A stretch of DNA of 64,000 bases from Litoditis marina (Eukaryota; Nematoda; Chromadorea; Rhabditida; Rhabditidae). The number at the start of each line of letters is the position of its first letter. The stretch's first letter is position 1. Where the stretch lies: the NCBI GenBank assembly GCA_964036275.1, contig OZ038433.1, positions 41,139,336-41,203,335 on the forward strand, in the 5' to 3' direction. A program made the translations under genes and the position numbers. Below, piece after piece: positions 36,174 through 64,000 of this stretch. The notes beneath the pieces are model-generated. The model made no database searches. It saw nothing but the letters and a program-made list of their open reading frames with translations, and was not told the DNA's origin.

Positions 36174-37817
36174 TCTTATGAGGCGATCAGGACGGCTTCA
36201 AAGGGAGGACTGCCGTAGAGAGACTACCTCCCCGTCTCAGTATCTCCTTTTACCGGATTATCAGATGGCGCTAATCCCCACTTCAATTAATAGGACCCGT
36301 GATTCTATCGAACCGAAGGAAGTGACTGATCCGGATTCATTTCAGGTGGGCGATGAAACGGAATGGACCGGTTTCTAAGGAAGTAGCCACACAAAAATAG
36401 AACTTATTTTCCGAATGAAGATTAATGGAAAAGGAACTCCGTAATTTCACTTATCGGGGTAGCTCGAGGTAAGTTCCGCTTTGTTCTGATGTGTTTGTAG
36501 TTTGATACCACTGTGTTTTACGTTTAGTCGTAAGTGGAAATTTCTGCGGTGTGACATACTAGAGTTTCAAATCTTTTTTGAAAGTTGGAAGTTTTGAAAT
36601 CTCGATATTTTCAACTCGATTTACAACTTACAACCAACATACTACAACTGACTTGATTATCTCTAGACGGATCACGAAATTCCAGGCAACTACGCTCCTT
36701 TGCAAAACTTTTCTTGAAGTGTAATGGAATGTACTACGGTTGTTAAACTCGAACTCAAAACTCGACTCGAAAAAACTCGGAAATTTTCGAGTCGAGTCGA
36801 ACTCGAAAACTCGAAATTTCCCAAAACTCGAAAACTCGAAATTTTGCAAAACTCGATTTTTCGCCGAACTCGAAAACTCGAAATTTCCCAAAACTAAAGA
36901 AATTTTGAACTCGATTAACAACCCTAGAATGTACGTAATCTCTTATCTGTCCATGGTCATATCTGGGGACGGGGTTTCAAACGTTTGCGCATACCACCAT
37001 CAAAATAGTCCCTGAGCTTCTATAAAGTAGTGTAACCTGGAAGTAACTTTGGTTTCCAAACTTTCCGAAAGTCGTTCGCTTTGTTGCCAGAGGAACGCGC
37101 CTGCGTGACTAATATTCCTTGAGCTTTCCTTCCGATATTGCTATTGTTTACAGTAAACAATATCATTTCGGTTCTGTAGTTGTTGTCTATGCGCCCAACA
37201 CTCAATTCTAAGTACATAGAATATTCATTTCGAAAATGTTGATGTTGATAACATATCATATATTTTTTCTCAAAGAAAGAAACACATTCCACATTTTTTT
37301 TTCAGGTGCTAATATCAGATAGATTGACAAATTGTGTAAAACTCAGATAACGAAATAAAATTCGATAATAAGAGCAATTCAATTTAGCATTGGTTAGTAG
37401 ATGAGTTTCGTAACTAGTAGAAGAACAACTAAAACTCGAAGTACTACAACTAAAATATATCGAAGAAATTATTATACAACAAAATAGTAGCTAACTACAC
37501 AATATATTATTCTACCCGCTCTGATAGAGCTTCGGCTACCAGCCTATTCGCATTGTATGCAGAAAAAAGGTGAAATAAACTGAAATCAATCTCCTTTGAA
37601 ATAGGAGAGCGTTTCGTTCTTATAGAAAAAACATACGCATGAAACGTGCAACGTGCTACATGACTAACTGGTAGTGGAAAAATACACATACTTACAGAAA
37701 TAACATCACAAGTATGAAAAAATGTGTGCTCAGAATAGCGGATATAATTATTATTTGGTTCTAATAACAAAATATTATCAGTGCTATCACAAGAAGCGAA
37801 AATCTAGAATCAGCAAA
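36174..37817. other. Intergenic between coiled-coil gene B and dcap-2
   Basis: Holds the word array at 36738-36927 and otherwise AT-rich sequence. No coding exon recognised. Confidence 0.5.
36738..36927. repeat. Word array (AACTCGAAATTTCCC)n, copy 3
   Basis: GGTTGTTAAACTCG at the left and TTGAACTCGATTAACAACCC at the right flank about 190 bp of AACTCGAA words. Same family as 24172-24614. Confidence 0.9.
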
Positions 37818-40800
37818 TTATTTCTGCTTCGCGGGAAAGTTGAAACCAGGTATACCTTCAAAAATAGCCCGTGTGTCCAACTGAAACGAAATTAGCTCTT
37901 CACGATATCTCATAAATATGTATGAACTGAAAGATAAATGTGATGCCCCGACGAAATAGAAAAGTGAGATAAGCTGTCAGAATAAAATTTGCAATTTCAG
38001 CACAGTCAAAATTTGCAATTTCTGCACTGTTGTACAACTTGTGATCGTATCCAGTAATACTAAAAAGTGAATTTTCTACCCCTAACAAACATACGTTGGA
38101 CCGGAAAAAATCTACCTCTTCAAGGGTTGTGGATACGGTTACCGAACTATTCGGATCTCTTCTAAGTACTAGGAGAACTCCACAAACACACCTTGAAAGA
38201 CTTCCACGCATCGCACTTTTGGATGTGCACGGTATGCAATGACCCGCCCACAACTGCGGTTTGTTTGGAACGAGGAGACACTCCGAAAGGAAACACCATC
38301 TCGGAAGTAATATCGGTGGCAGAACTGAAAAAGCAAAAGTAGTTGTACAATAACATAGGTTCATCGAACCGCCGCGTTCTATACAAATAACTGGAGAAAC
38401 AAAGGGGCGGTCCCTAAACCAACCATGTTGCATTACCGACCGCGTAATTTATGGAACTCGTAAAATAGCCAACAGTTCAATACAATAACCACAACGTCAA
38501 AACTGTCAACTGTGTTGACATACCTCATGACACTGTCCCGATGTTGTTGTTGTTGTTGCTGCTGCTGCTGATATTGTTGTTGTTGTATAGTGCTGACTGG
38601 GGGACCAGGTGCGGGTACGAGTGCCGGGACTGCTGCGGGCGGGACGATAGGGCCGAGTAGCTTCTGAAGTTCATCCTCGATTTGAGCCACGGAAACAGTC
38701 TCGGTGACAGTTGTCTTGCTGGGCGGAATCGCTTTGAACGCCTGTAAAGTGAGAGCGGACGTGAATATTACCAAATCAATGAATAACTACGGTACTATAT
38801 TTTTCAGACGCAATGTTGTTACTTTTTGCCTTTTATGGGTAAAAATCACTTTCATAAAAATGCTCGCATGTTCTCAGTCAGGCTGTACCCCGCAGAAAAG
38901 TAAGCAGGACAAACGCAATACGATGGGCAAAAGGAATGTGTTCGAAAAACATATCTGGTTGAACGAAACATATTTTGGATTCCTGCAGATCTTGCTAACT
39001 GAAGTCGTTTGAAGGAACCCTTACCAAAGGCTGTTCAGACAATTCCTAGCCAAATAGCAAGCCATTTTTGTAGCGGTCTCGCCGAGAGAGTGCCCGGGAC
39101 AGAGATCCGTAGACTGTCTCAGCTTCTCTGCGCCTCATTGACCTCCAACCTCTTATGCCTTTGTAGCTTGCGAATCGAACAAAATGGGCGCCTGTTTCTG
39201 AGAACCCATAACGATTGTCCAGCTACGAAAGCGAGAGAGCATCCACGTAAATGAGGCCGCAGACATCTGCGTCTCTGCGACCTGCACCTCTCTCATCGAG
39301 GCCGCTACAAAAGCCGGCTGGGAGTGGTCTCAGAACGTACCGATGTCTCGCTGGCACTGAGTCTAGTAGTGCGGGTGGCGTTGTTCTGCTTGGGTGCCGC
39401 CACGTAGACGGGTTTTGTGGGCGGGGCGATGACCGCCTTCGCCTGGATGGGAATGGGGTGGGCTATCTGCTTCACCGGAACAGCCGACGACGAGGGACCT
39501 GCGGAAATCACAATTACGAGAAAATTCCAATAGAACTACATGGGAAATAGCGAGGGATCGCAGTTACAGCGATACCTCCGACCGCCCCAGTACAACCCTT
39601 TTCTCAGGTTACCTATTAGGTAACCTGAAACCAAAGCCGGTTACCGTTCAAACAGACGGTAAAAACGCGTTAGGTGATAGGGTAATAAGTTATTTATTTT
39701 AGGTCACTAACCTACTCAGTTCAACTGAAAACAAGGTTACAGTCCGGTTCGACAAAGAATTCACCGTTAACTGGTGAAATTAACCAGAGAAGCCAAGAGA
39801 CGTACCAGCCTTGAGCATGTCGATAATGCTGCTGCCACCCTGACCGGCAGCCGGACTATTTCCAACTGGACGGAAATGGCTTTGGGTGGAGACTATGGGC
39901 ACATCCGAGCGAGTATTCGGCATTGAAACCGGAACAGGAAGAGAGTTGGACATCTGAAAACTAATGACCTAAGACCTATTCTGTATTCGGTGAATGATAA
40001 TATACACTGTTTCATACCCTCGTGGACTCCTGTAGTATGAATTGTAGTCATACGACCAGTACGGTCCCGACTATTCCCACAGAAGATAGTCCATTTTCAG
40101 ATGTAAACACGTGAAAACAAATGATTGTGCATCAAAAACACACAAATGTTTTCAATTTCGGCGGAAAAATAATTTGGAATATAGTGTCAAAGAGGTTCTA
40201 TACACGTATTTTCACGAGAAACTGACTGGCTGGTTAGGCTTCCCCGATTTCGTTGAACCCGGGAAGAAATTGTTGAAAAGGTTCGAGATTGAAGAGGGGT
40301 CCGCAGCTGAAAATAACAAAAAAGTATACAAAGCAAATTACACATGTGAGTATATATTATTCTTTTCCGTCACTATTCTACGTGATCATTATAAATAAAT
40401 TGAACTGTAGAACCCTAAAACACGTGAAGTTTGACACATCTTCAATTTCCACAGAATTTGTCCCAGAGAAACGGGATTATGTTCAAAAACGGAATTTAGA
40501 AAATAAATACTGACCATTAGTAGTCCCTGGAGTTGGTTGAATAGATTGTGGAATTACGGAATCCATGTCAGTCAGATAGTTGGCGTCAGGATTACTTCGC
40601 TTGGAACGTTGTTTGATCTGTAAAAGGGAAATTTTCCCCACAGAACCCCTTCCCTTTTATAGGGTAATAACTTGTGGGTGGAATTCGATACTCCGAGTTC
40701 TTGAACGACCGCACACCAGTGAGGTCAGATTTATCTTCAGAAAAAGGTAGATTCTTCGATTTAACTACGTCAAATTTCATAATCTTGCAGTAAAAAGTCC

Positions 40801-43800
40801 AAGTGAATTCGAGCCCGTTATTCTCGCTTTTCATGATACGCTTACCAAAAAACAAGTGAAACTACCAACCTTCTGTCTCTTTGCTTGTTCCTTCTTGATG
40901 ATATTCTGTAGGTCCACCACAAACGGCATCACCGTGTAGAAGTTGTTGTTGGAAGCCGTCGACAATTTGTGTTGTTGATCATTGCGATCGGTCGGCAAAT
41001 CCCACACATTGAACCATTGGATTTTCCTAGGAAATATATAAAGTCAGATCCCATTCACGATACAAAAATCAATTTTTATTATCAGATCCTTAGATATATG
41101 AACTTCACCCAAATGAATGTTGCAGAAAACAGATTGAACTCCTGTACGAAACTCCTTTACCAGTGTTAAATTTAATACAGACGCTTTTATAACACCAGCT
41201 TTCTGAGAAATAGCACGAATAAGATTGAAGACGAAAAAAAGACACTTAAACAATGTCCTCATTTGTCGAAGTAATATTACAACAAATGGCTAACTCCAAC
41301 CTGATCTCATTTCTTGTCCTGGGCGCGAATGGATAGTCAGATCGTACGTCGGGCACCACGTAGAGTCGAACCATGGTCTCGTTGATGAACTTCTGGATCA
41401 TTGGCTCCCCGCCATGCGAGAATTCGCCGAAATCGTAGCCGGTTTCCTCGAAAACCTCGCGAATCGCACACACACGAGGATCCTCGTTTTCGTTCACCTA
41501 GAATAGAATAGAATAGATTTATTCGCGATTCAACACCTACAATAAAAACGTTTCATTTTGATTGTTTTACTTACAAAAGCAGAGTTACAGATAAAAGATG
41601 GATACCCCAATACCCCATCAATTTGATCAATAGGAAACTCTGGAAAATGCTCATGGTTTAGTAACATTGTTCAAACAGCGAGCCACTTCACTGGGATATG
41701 AATTTCACACTATCACTTGGCTCAGTTTCGTCAAGAGTTGCGAGTGACAAGTTTAAAAGTGGTGGCTCATTCACAGTTGTAGTGTTGTAGAGAGGTACCG
41801 GACTCAATAACATTGGTTCATGGTGACCATTCTGACTCACCTTTCCCTTCGGGAATCCCCAGCTATTCTTACTGGCATAATATCCCTGTACCAACAGTAC
41901 ATTGTTCAGTGTACTGTCGAGAAGAATGGCTCCATACGTGGGCACATTCGACTTGTAGTGACGCCATTCGTCAATTACCTGAATACAAATGAATTAGGTG
42001 GAAGATACATGTACATCAGCAACAAACAGGGAATAATTCAAATTTAACTACTGCCCTGTTTGAAACTCAGAATTCAGTTCATTTTCATTCTAACACATTT
42101 CGCACGTTTTTACAGCGTGTTGATCAATAATCAGTATAATGTCTCAAGGTGCAAACACGTGTATATAATTAAATTACGATGACGCGAATATTCAATAAAT
42201 GAACTGAAGTAAGTTTCAGCTACTGATTAGCAAAAATGAATGCAACGTACCTCGTCAACTTTTGAGACCAGATGTGACAGCTCGCTCAGTTGCAGGAACA
42301 TTTGCCTGAAATGAATTTGGTATCGAATATGAACTAATGCACAAGTGTCAAATACGTCTGTTTGTTTAGTTACAGTATGCACAATGTATATCACTGCTAT
42401 AATGAAAGTTCAAGGTTCGAAATGTTCTCTCGTCATTTTTTCAACTTATTAGGTTGGGGAACTAGTTCGTAACTTATCTGGCGAAATCGTCAATATTACG
42501 AATTCTAAACTATATTGAATTTTCAAGTACAACTTACCGCGCAAACTCGCGCATTCCCAACTTGGGACAGTCGGTTCTGGCCTCCTGATCACAGTAGAAA
42601 TCCACGTAGAACCAGTGGGCCAACTCCAGTTGGAAGCACATTCTGGTGCTGTCGAATTTCTGAAATGAATTACTCAGTTTGTTGTTTGTTCATCATCAAA
42701 TGCGATTAAATCATCTCTCAGAGCGAACAAAACTAACAATCACTCCCAACAGGCAATAGAACAAATTTTCGAAACTTATTGTTCAAGTGAATAATCAAGC
42801 GGGTCTGCTGCTACATGTTCGGCCCCTAGATGGCTCGCTCGCGAACATGTCGCCTAACTCTCTCTTAATTGCGAACATAACGCGGTCAGAGAGAACATAA
42901 CGCGGTCAGAGAGAACATAACGCGGTTAGAGAGAACATAACGCGGTTAGAGAGAACACTACGCAAAAGTTTATAATAGTTTAGAACACAGGGCGGTAGAG
43001 TTTCATACATTATGAGAGAATTTACTCAGTTGACATATCTAATGCCATTTATGGTGTCAGGTTGGATTTATGTTTGGATACAAGTTCACAAAAAATGGTA
43101 ACCATTAGAATCATATAATATAAAACACATGTCGGATGTCGGTAATCTAAATTTCACCCTCATAATTTCGCCTCAAACTGCAACGAGCAAGTAACCTGAG
43201 GCGCAACGAGCCAGTGACTTAAGGTTCAACGACCTATTCTAGGAACCATGGCTTACCTAAGCCTAAGCCTTTTCATTAGGCGAACTACAGTAAATGTGAC
43301 AAATAGTTAATTCAAACAGCATATCTGGTTTTCTTCCCTTACAGTTTGCACTGATCTGGGCAGGTTGAAATATTTCCCATAACTCCACTGATAACCAAGC
43401 CTAAAAACTGTTGGCAATGCCGCGTTATGTTTTCTAGTACCGCGTTATGTATTCCAAGTTGAGCTTTATGTTCGCTGTTCAGGCTCGCTCTCCTATAATT
43501 GCTTTTACGATGGTTGTCTCGCTAATTGCGAACATAAAGCTGATCTCCCTAATCAAGCGACTGGCAGCCTGGTAGTGAGAGGGAATGTGAAACACAGAAT
43601 ACAAACGGATGACCAACGATTGAAGTCCAAAGTACAAAACGCAACCAAACCTCGTGTGCGGGTAGATTAGCGAGGAATCTGAAGTCTAGATCGTCGACCA
43701 CATCCGAAGGGATTCTCTGCTTGGTGCCACCTGTCCGCTGCGGTGTCAACTGCACTGACAACGCGTACTGCTTGTTGACAAACGTTTGTACCTAGAACAG

Positions 43801-45902
43801 AAAATGGAGTATCACCAGAAACGTTAGCAATTCCATCTGATACTACCACAGTTCTTCACAGTAATTGGGGGACCCGAGCAAACTGCTATGAAAGATTGTA
43901 CTTATTGTGCCTAACTTATTCATTTTAGATGAGACAGGAGAAACCACATGCCACTAAGGTCCGACTCGAACAATTCTTCAAAAATTCCCGATATTCAACC
44001 ATATTCGACGATTGGAGCCGAGTGGTGGTTAGCGTTCGGCTCTCGCTCCACTGACCCGGGTTCGATCCCCGCTCGCCGCGGTATCTGTCTGGCGGACCGC
44101 TTGAGCTGGTAACAGAGCTCACCCTTGCCTATCTCCACCTCCTCTACGGACAGTCCTTCTAGGGTTGATTATGTGATTTGTGTGTGATTATGTGATTCTC
44201 TGAATAAGGTATTACACGGCTGAAATCGTTGCCGTAAAAAATTATTATAATATTATATTGTGGCACGAACGTACCGAGTTGGAGTTGTGTCGCTGTCGTT
44301 TCGTATGGGATGACTGGGGGGTGGTGGGCGGGGCACTCTGACCGGGTGGTGCAACGGTCATCCGGGCACCCACACTACCGCCACGGGAACGACTCGGCTG
44401 ACCGGCTTTCTGAACAATCGGTGAAATAGATTATTTCTATAGGGCAGAACTTGCTATTCTATACCAAAATCATGAGAAACGGTTCTGTTTTGGAAATGAA
44501 AATGACAAACGGTTTTGGCAATCGTTCTGCAGAACCTACTTCTTGTCACATTAGGGCGAGAAATCAGAAATGGCACTTGTGTGCCAGAACAAGAGAAAGA
44601 AATAAAAGAGATAAATGAATAACAAGAATCACCTGCCCGCCTGTCGCCCCCTTGGCCGATGTCTCTGCGGCCTTTCGCCGTTTTTCCGCCTCCTTCTCCT
44701 TTCGAATCCGTCTCACTGTTTCCCCCACACTCAGTCGTTTCTCTTCTACCACATTGCTAGTTGTGTCAACTTTCTGGAATGGCTTTGCACTAAATACCGG
44801 GCCAATTCCACAAGGAGCCCGGCATTCTCTTAACTCTAACAGGTAACCTTAACCGGGTTACCTGGTTAACCCTTTTGTTAACCCCTTTGTAACCCTCTTT
44901 TACAATGTCTTTTGGGGGAAATTTGGGGTTAGAAAGTGGTTAACAAAAGGGTTAACCAAGTAACCCGGTTAATGGTTACTTGCTAGGGTTGACAAAATAC
45001 CGGGCTAAATAAAGAATTCGCCCTAAACACCGCCAGGTTCTGACAATCTCCAGTAGGAAACGTGTGTTTAATGGAAACACGCTAAACGACTATGCTTTTA
45101 AAAGTAGGCAACTTTTGACTTTTTGGTTATGTTAAGGGATTTTGGTTGCGTTTGAGATGCAACCAGGTTGCATTTGAGATGCAACCAGGTTGCATTTGAG
45201 ATGCAACCAGGTTGCATTTGAGATGCAACCAGGTTGCATTTGAGATGCAACCAGGTTGCATTTGAGATGCAACCAGGTTGCATTTGAGATGCAACCAGGT
45301 TGCATTTGAAAGCAACCAGGTTGCAATTGAAAGCAACCAGGTTGCATTTGAAAGCAACCAATGGTTTCGTACACATGCAACCTGGTTGCATGTGTAATTG
45401 GCCACACAACCCTTATCCAAGAACAACAACGCGTGATGCGTGAGCGTAAAAAAAATATTCAATTTCAATGTTAGGAGATATAAGATATAATACGTGTTGT
45501 GGGTTTCAATTTTGTAAAAATAATATTTCTGAATCTTACCTGAGCCTTGTTCAAAGCAGCCAATAGACTACTGACGGAGCTCGGCTGAGAGGACGCCGTT
45601 CCAATAGAATCAGCCACACGACGTCGATTCTGAAACTCAATCAGAATCCCAAAAAAACTGGATAATTGTAATAGGACATTTAAGCCACAAGAGAAGTTTC
45701 CCTGAACATCTTACGCCCCGAAACTTTTAAAGCGAAAGAAATGAATGTTCTATATTCGTAAAACTCGCGATTCCAGTAAAAATAAGTTGGCTTCGTGTAA
45801 CAGAGCATCAATTTAAAGATATTTTGAGCTATTCAAACTGTTTAAAATTAGTTGACTCACCTTTTTACTGGAGGTGGGAGTTGAAAGTGGAGTCGCAGAC
45901 AT
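37818..45902 (-). CDS. dcap-2: mRNA-decapping enzyme DCP2
   Basis: Nudix hydrolase that removes the m7G cap from mRNA, in P-bodies with DCP1. Sixteen exons: 45902-45861, 45629-45540, 44773-44633, 44409-44275, 43791-43651, 42659-42538, 42305-42251, 41978-41841, 41497-41301, 41026-40870, 40617-40515, 39953-39806, 39498-39341, 38741-38524, 38324-38192, 37880-37818 (stop TAA). About 680 residues. Residues 1-160 are basic/low complexity with a helical [10 protein letters not shown] stretch. The Dcp1-binding box A ([15 protein letters not shown] ... [14 protein letters not shown]) starts near 163. The Nudix core runs [18 protein letters not shown], then a complete Nudix box at about 287-309 with REVFEETGY. 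Box B and the C-terminal [10 protein letters not shown] follow. The tail carries a polyQ run (near 600) and ends [10 protein letters not shown]. All phases close except exon 11 to 12 (one base off), so a tiny exon may be missing near 40000-40500. The ATG is 10 nt after a TTTTTTAG acceptor. Confidence 0.95.
42830..43545. mobile_element. Element with CATAACGCGGT subterminal repeats (dcap-2 intron)
   Basis: Left array 42885-42960 of GAGAACATAACGCGGTYAGA, about 19-20 bp per unit, four copies. The right side (43418-43450) has the inverse words GCCGCGTTATG and CCGCGTTATG, and ATTGCGAACATAA occurs near both ends. Probably a non-autonomous element; the exact ends are unclear. Confidence 0.5.
43995..44262 (+). 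mobile_element. tRNA-derived SINE
   Basis: tRNA-like head: GAGCCGAGTGGTGGTTAGCG (A box) and GGGTTCGATCCCC (perfect B box) about 30 bp later. It is followed by a unique body (GCGGACCGCTTGAGCTGGTA ... ACGGACAGTCCTTCTAGGGT) and an AT-rich tail ending near 44262. It lies in dcap-2 intron 4, about 12 bp from the donor of the exon ending at 44275. Confidence 0.8.
44830..44985. repeat. Inverted (GTTAACCC)-word element
   Basis: AACCGGGTTAC.TGGTTAACCC and TTTTGTTAACC at 44850-44882 are mirrored by GGTTAACAAAAGGGTTAACC and AAGTAACCCGGTTA at 44937-44970. Similar GGTAACC/GTTACC words occur at 35858-36010 and 39600-39780. Confidence 0.75.
45143..45360. repeat. 22-bp hairpin minisatellite in dcap-2 intron 2
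   Basis: Seven copies of GGTTGCATTTGAGATGCAACCA (22 bp) followed by three 21-bp copies with TTGAAAGCAACCA. Each unit is itself a hairpin (GGTTGCAT...ATGCAACC). Flanks GTTAAGGG (45131) and ACAACCCTTA (45406-45415) form an inverted pair. Confidence 0.95.
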
Positions 45903-45914
45903 TGCCGCAATCCT
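45903..45914 (-). promoter_or_regulatory. Probable trans-splice acceptor of dcap-2
   Basis: TTTTTTAG ends 10 nt before the ATG on the minus strand, with no other in-frame start upstream. In rhabditid nematodes this is the usual spliced-leader site. Whether SL1 or SL2 is used cannot be read here. Confidence 0.55.
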
Positions 45915-45917
45915 AAA

Positions 45918-46662
45918 AAATCAGAATTAAACAAAACTGACAAAACACATCCACTGCCAAATGCATCAAACATACACAATGGATGGATGTACTATTTCCG
46001 CAAAATAACAGGTGGAAAGGAAACTGGAATAGGTAAATCTTTTAAAATCTTCTTATACGTAGCAGATAAACACCATTTACAACATAACAATGTGTGAACA
46101 AATCAAACAAATAACAGAATGGTTTGAGTCACGGATAAACGTGCTCGGATAAAATACACATATGATTATTCTCAATATCAATCGTCTGAAACAAATACAA
46201 AGAACTAATATGAAACTGTACAAAACATAAGGGAAAATTATAGTTCAACCACTCGTAGCACCGAACAGGGGTGACCACAGGTTGCACGTTGCACACCGCG
46301 CAACTTTTTAAAGAAGGGGAGTTGAAATTACTCACAGGGGCGAAAAAGCCGATTTCTGCAATTTTTGTGATTTTTTTTAGAAAATTTGAGGGGTTCGTAC
46401 CAGGTTCAAAGTCGGAAAACTTTGTGGTCAGTGGTCACCCCTGGCACCGAACATTACAGCAGTATGAGTATTGAGTAGATATCGAAAACAATACTAGATA
46501 TCGAAAACAATACTACTGTATGTGCGTAGGAAATATGAGTATTGAGTAATGTATGTATAAAGTAGAAATAAGTAAACATAGTAAACAGACATAAGTAAAA
46601 TAAGTAAATGGTAACCGTCAGTAGAAAAGTGTCAATGAGCCAAAAGTTATTGAAACTCCGGA
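45918..46662. other. Spacer between rsd-2 stop and dcap-2 start
   Basis: 761 bp from stop to ATG, no exon recognised. It contains a short duplicated word (AGATATCGAAAACAATACTA at 46475-46513). Longer than a typical nematode operon spacer but still compatible with one. Confidence 0.5.
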
Positions 46663-63978
<17,316 letters not shown>

Positions 63979-64000
63979 CTGGAAAAAAGAGCACTGTAGC

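Noticed and set aside
45098..45468. CRISPR-like array
   Set aside because: Units are contiguous 21-22-bp repeats with no spacers, inside an intron of a eukaryotic gene.

Overview
The window looks like a piece of a free-living rhabditid nematode genome, either Caenorhabditis or a close relative. Genes are split into many short exons, the 3' splice sites read TTTTCAG or TTTCAG, and the recognisable proteins have their best-known relatives in C. elegans. I see no bacterial-type operons, rRNA or CRISPR. More than half of the sequence is intron or intergenic DNA filled with MITEs, foldback elements, SINEs, satellites and simple-word arrays.

Layout, left to right: (1) 925-5843 (+), a membrane acyltransferase-3 protein with a C-terminal SGNH domain (the nematode 'oac' type), probably starting upstream of the window. 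(2) 6342-10568 (-), a TMEM53/DUF829 alpha/beta-hydrolase-like protein. (3) 11953-15879 (+), a short BAR-domain protein without SH3. (4) 18182-26294 (+), a secreted protein with four thrombospondin type-1 repeats. Its 3.6-kb last intron contains an opposite-strand gene of unknown function (23100-25478). (5) 26944-30265 (-) and 33685-36173 (-), two tandem copies of a small coiled-coil gene. (6) 37818-45902 (-), the mRNA-decapping enzyme DCP2 (dcap-2). (7) 46663 to beyond 63978 (-), a large RGG-tailed gene that I read as rsd-2, an RNAi gene, mainly because in C. elegans rsd-2 (F52G2.2) lies next to dcap-2 (F52G2.1).

The last two genes link mRNA decay and small-RNA silencing. They are co-oriented, 761 bp apart, and may be co-transcribed. 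The rsd-2 introns are packed with long, near-perfect inverted repeats, which would make its pre-mRNA a source of double-stranded RNA. Other notable structure: a 130-bp satellite in which most units carry two CRE-like TGACGTCA palindromes; a MITE inserted within another MITE, with a terminus that supplies part of an rsd-2 splice donor; a set of simple-word arrays that share CTAGGGTTG-type ends; and a probable GC-AG intron. All exon models come from hand reading of frames, splice sites and phase. Where the phase does not close I say so.
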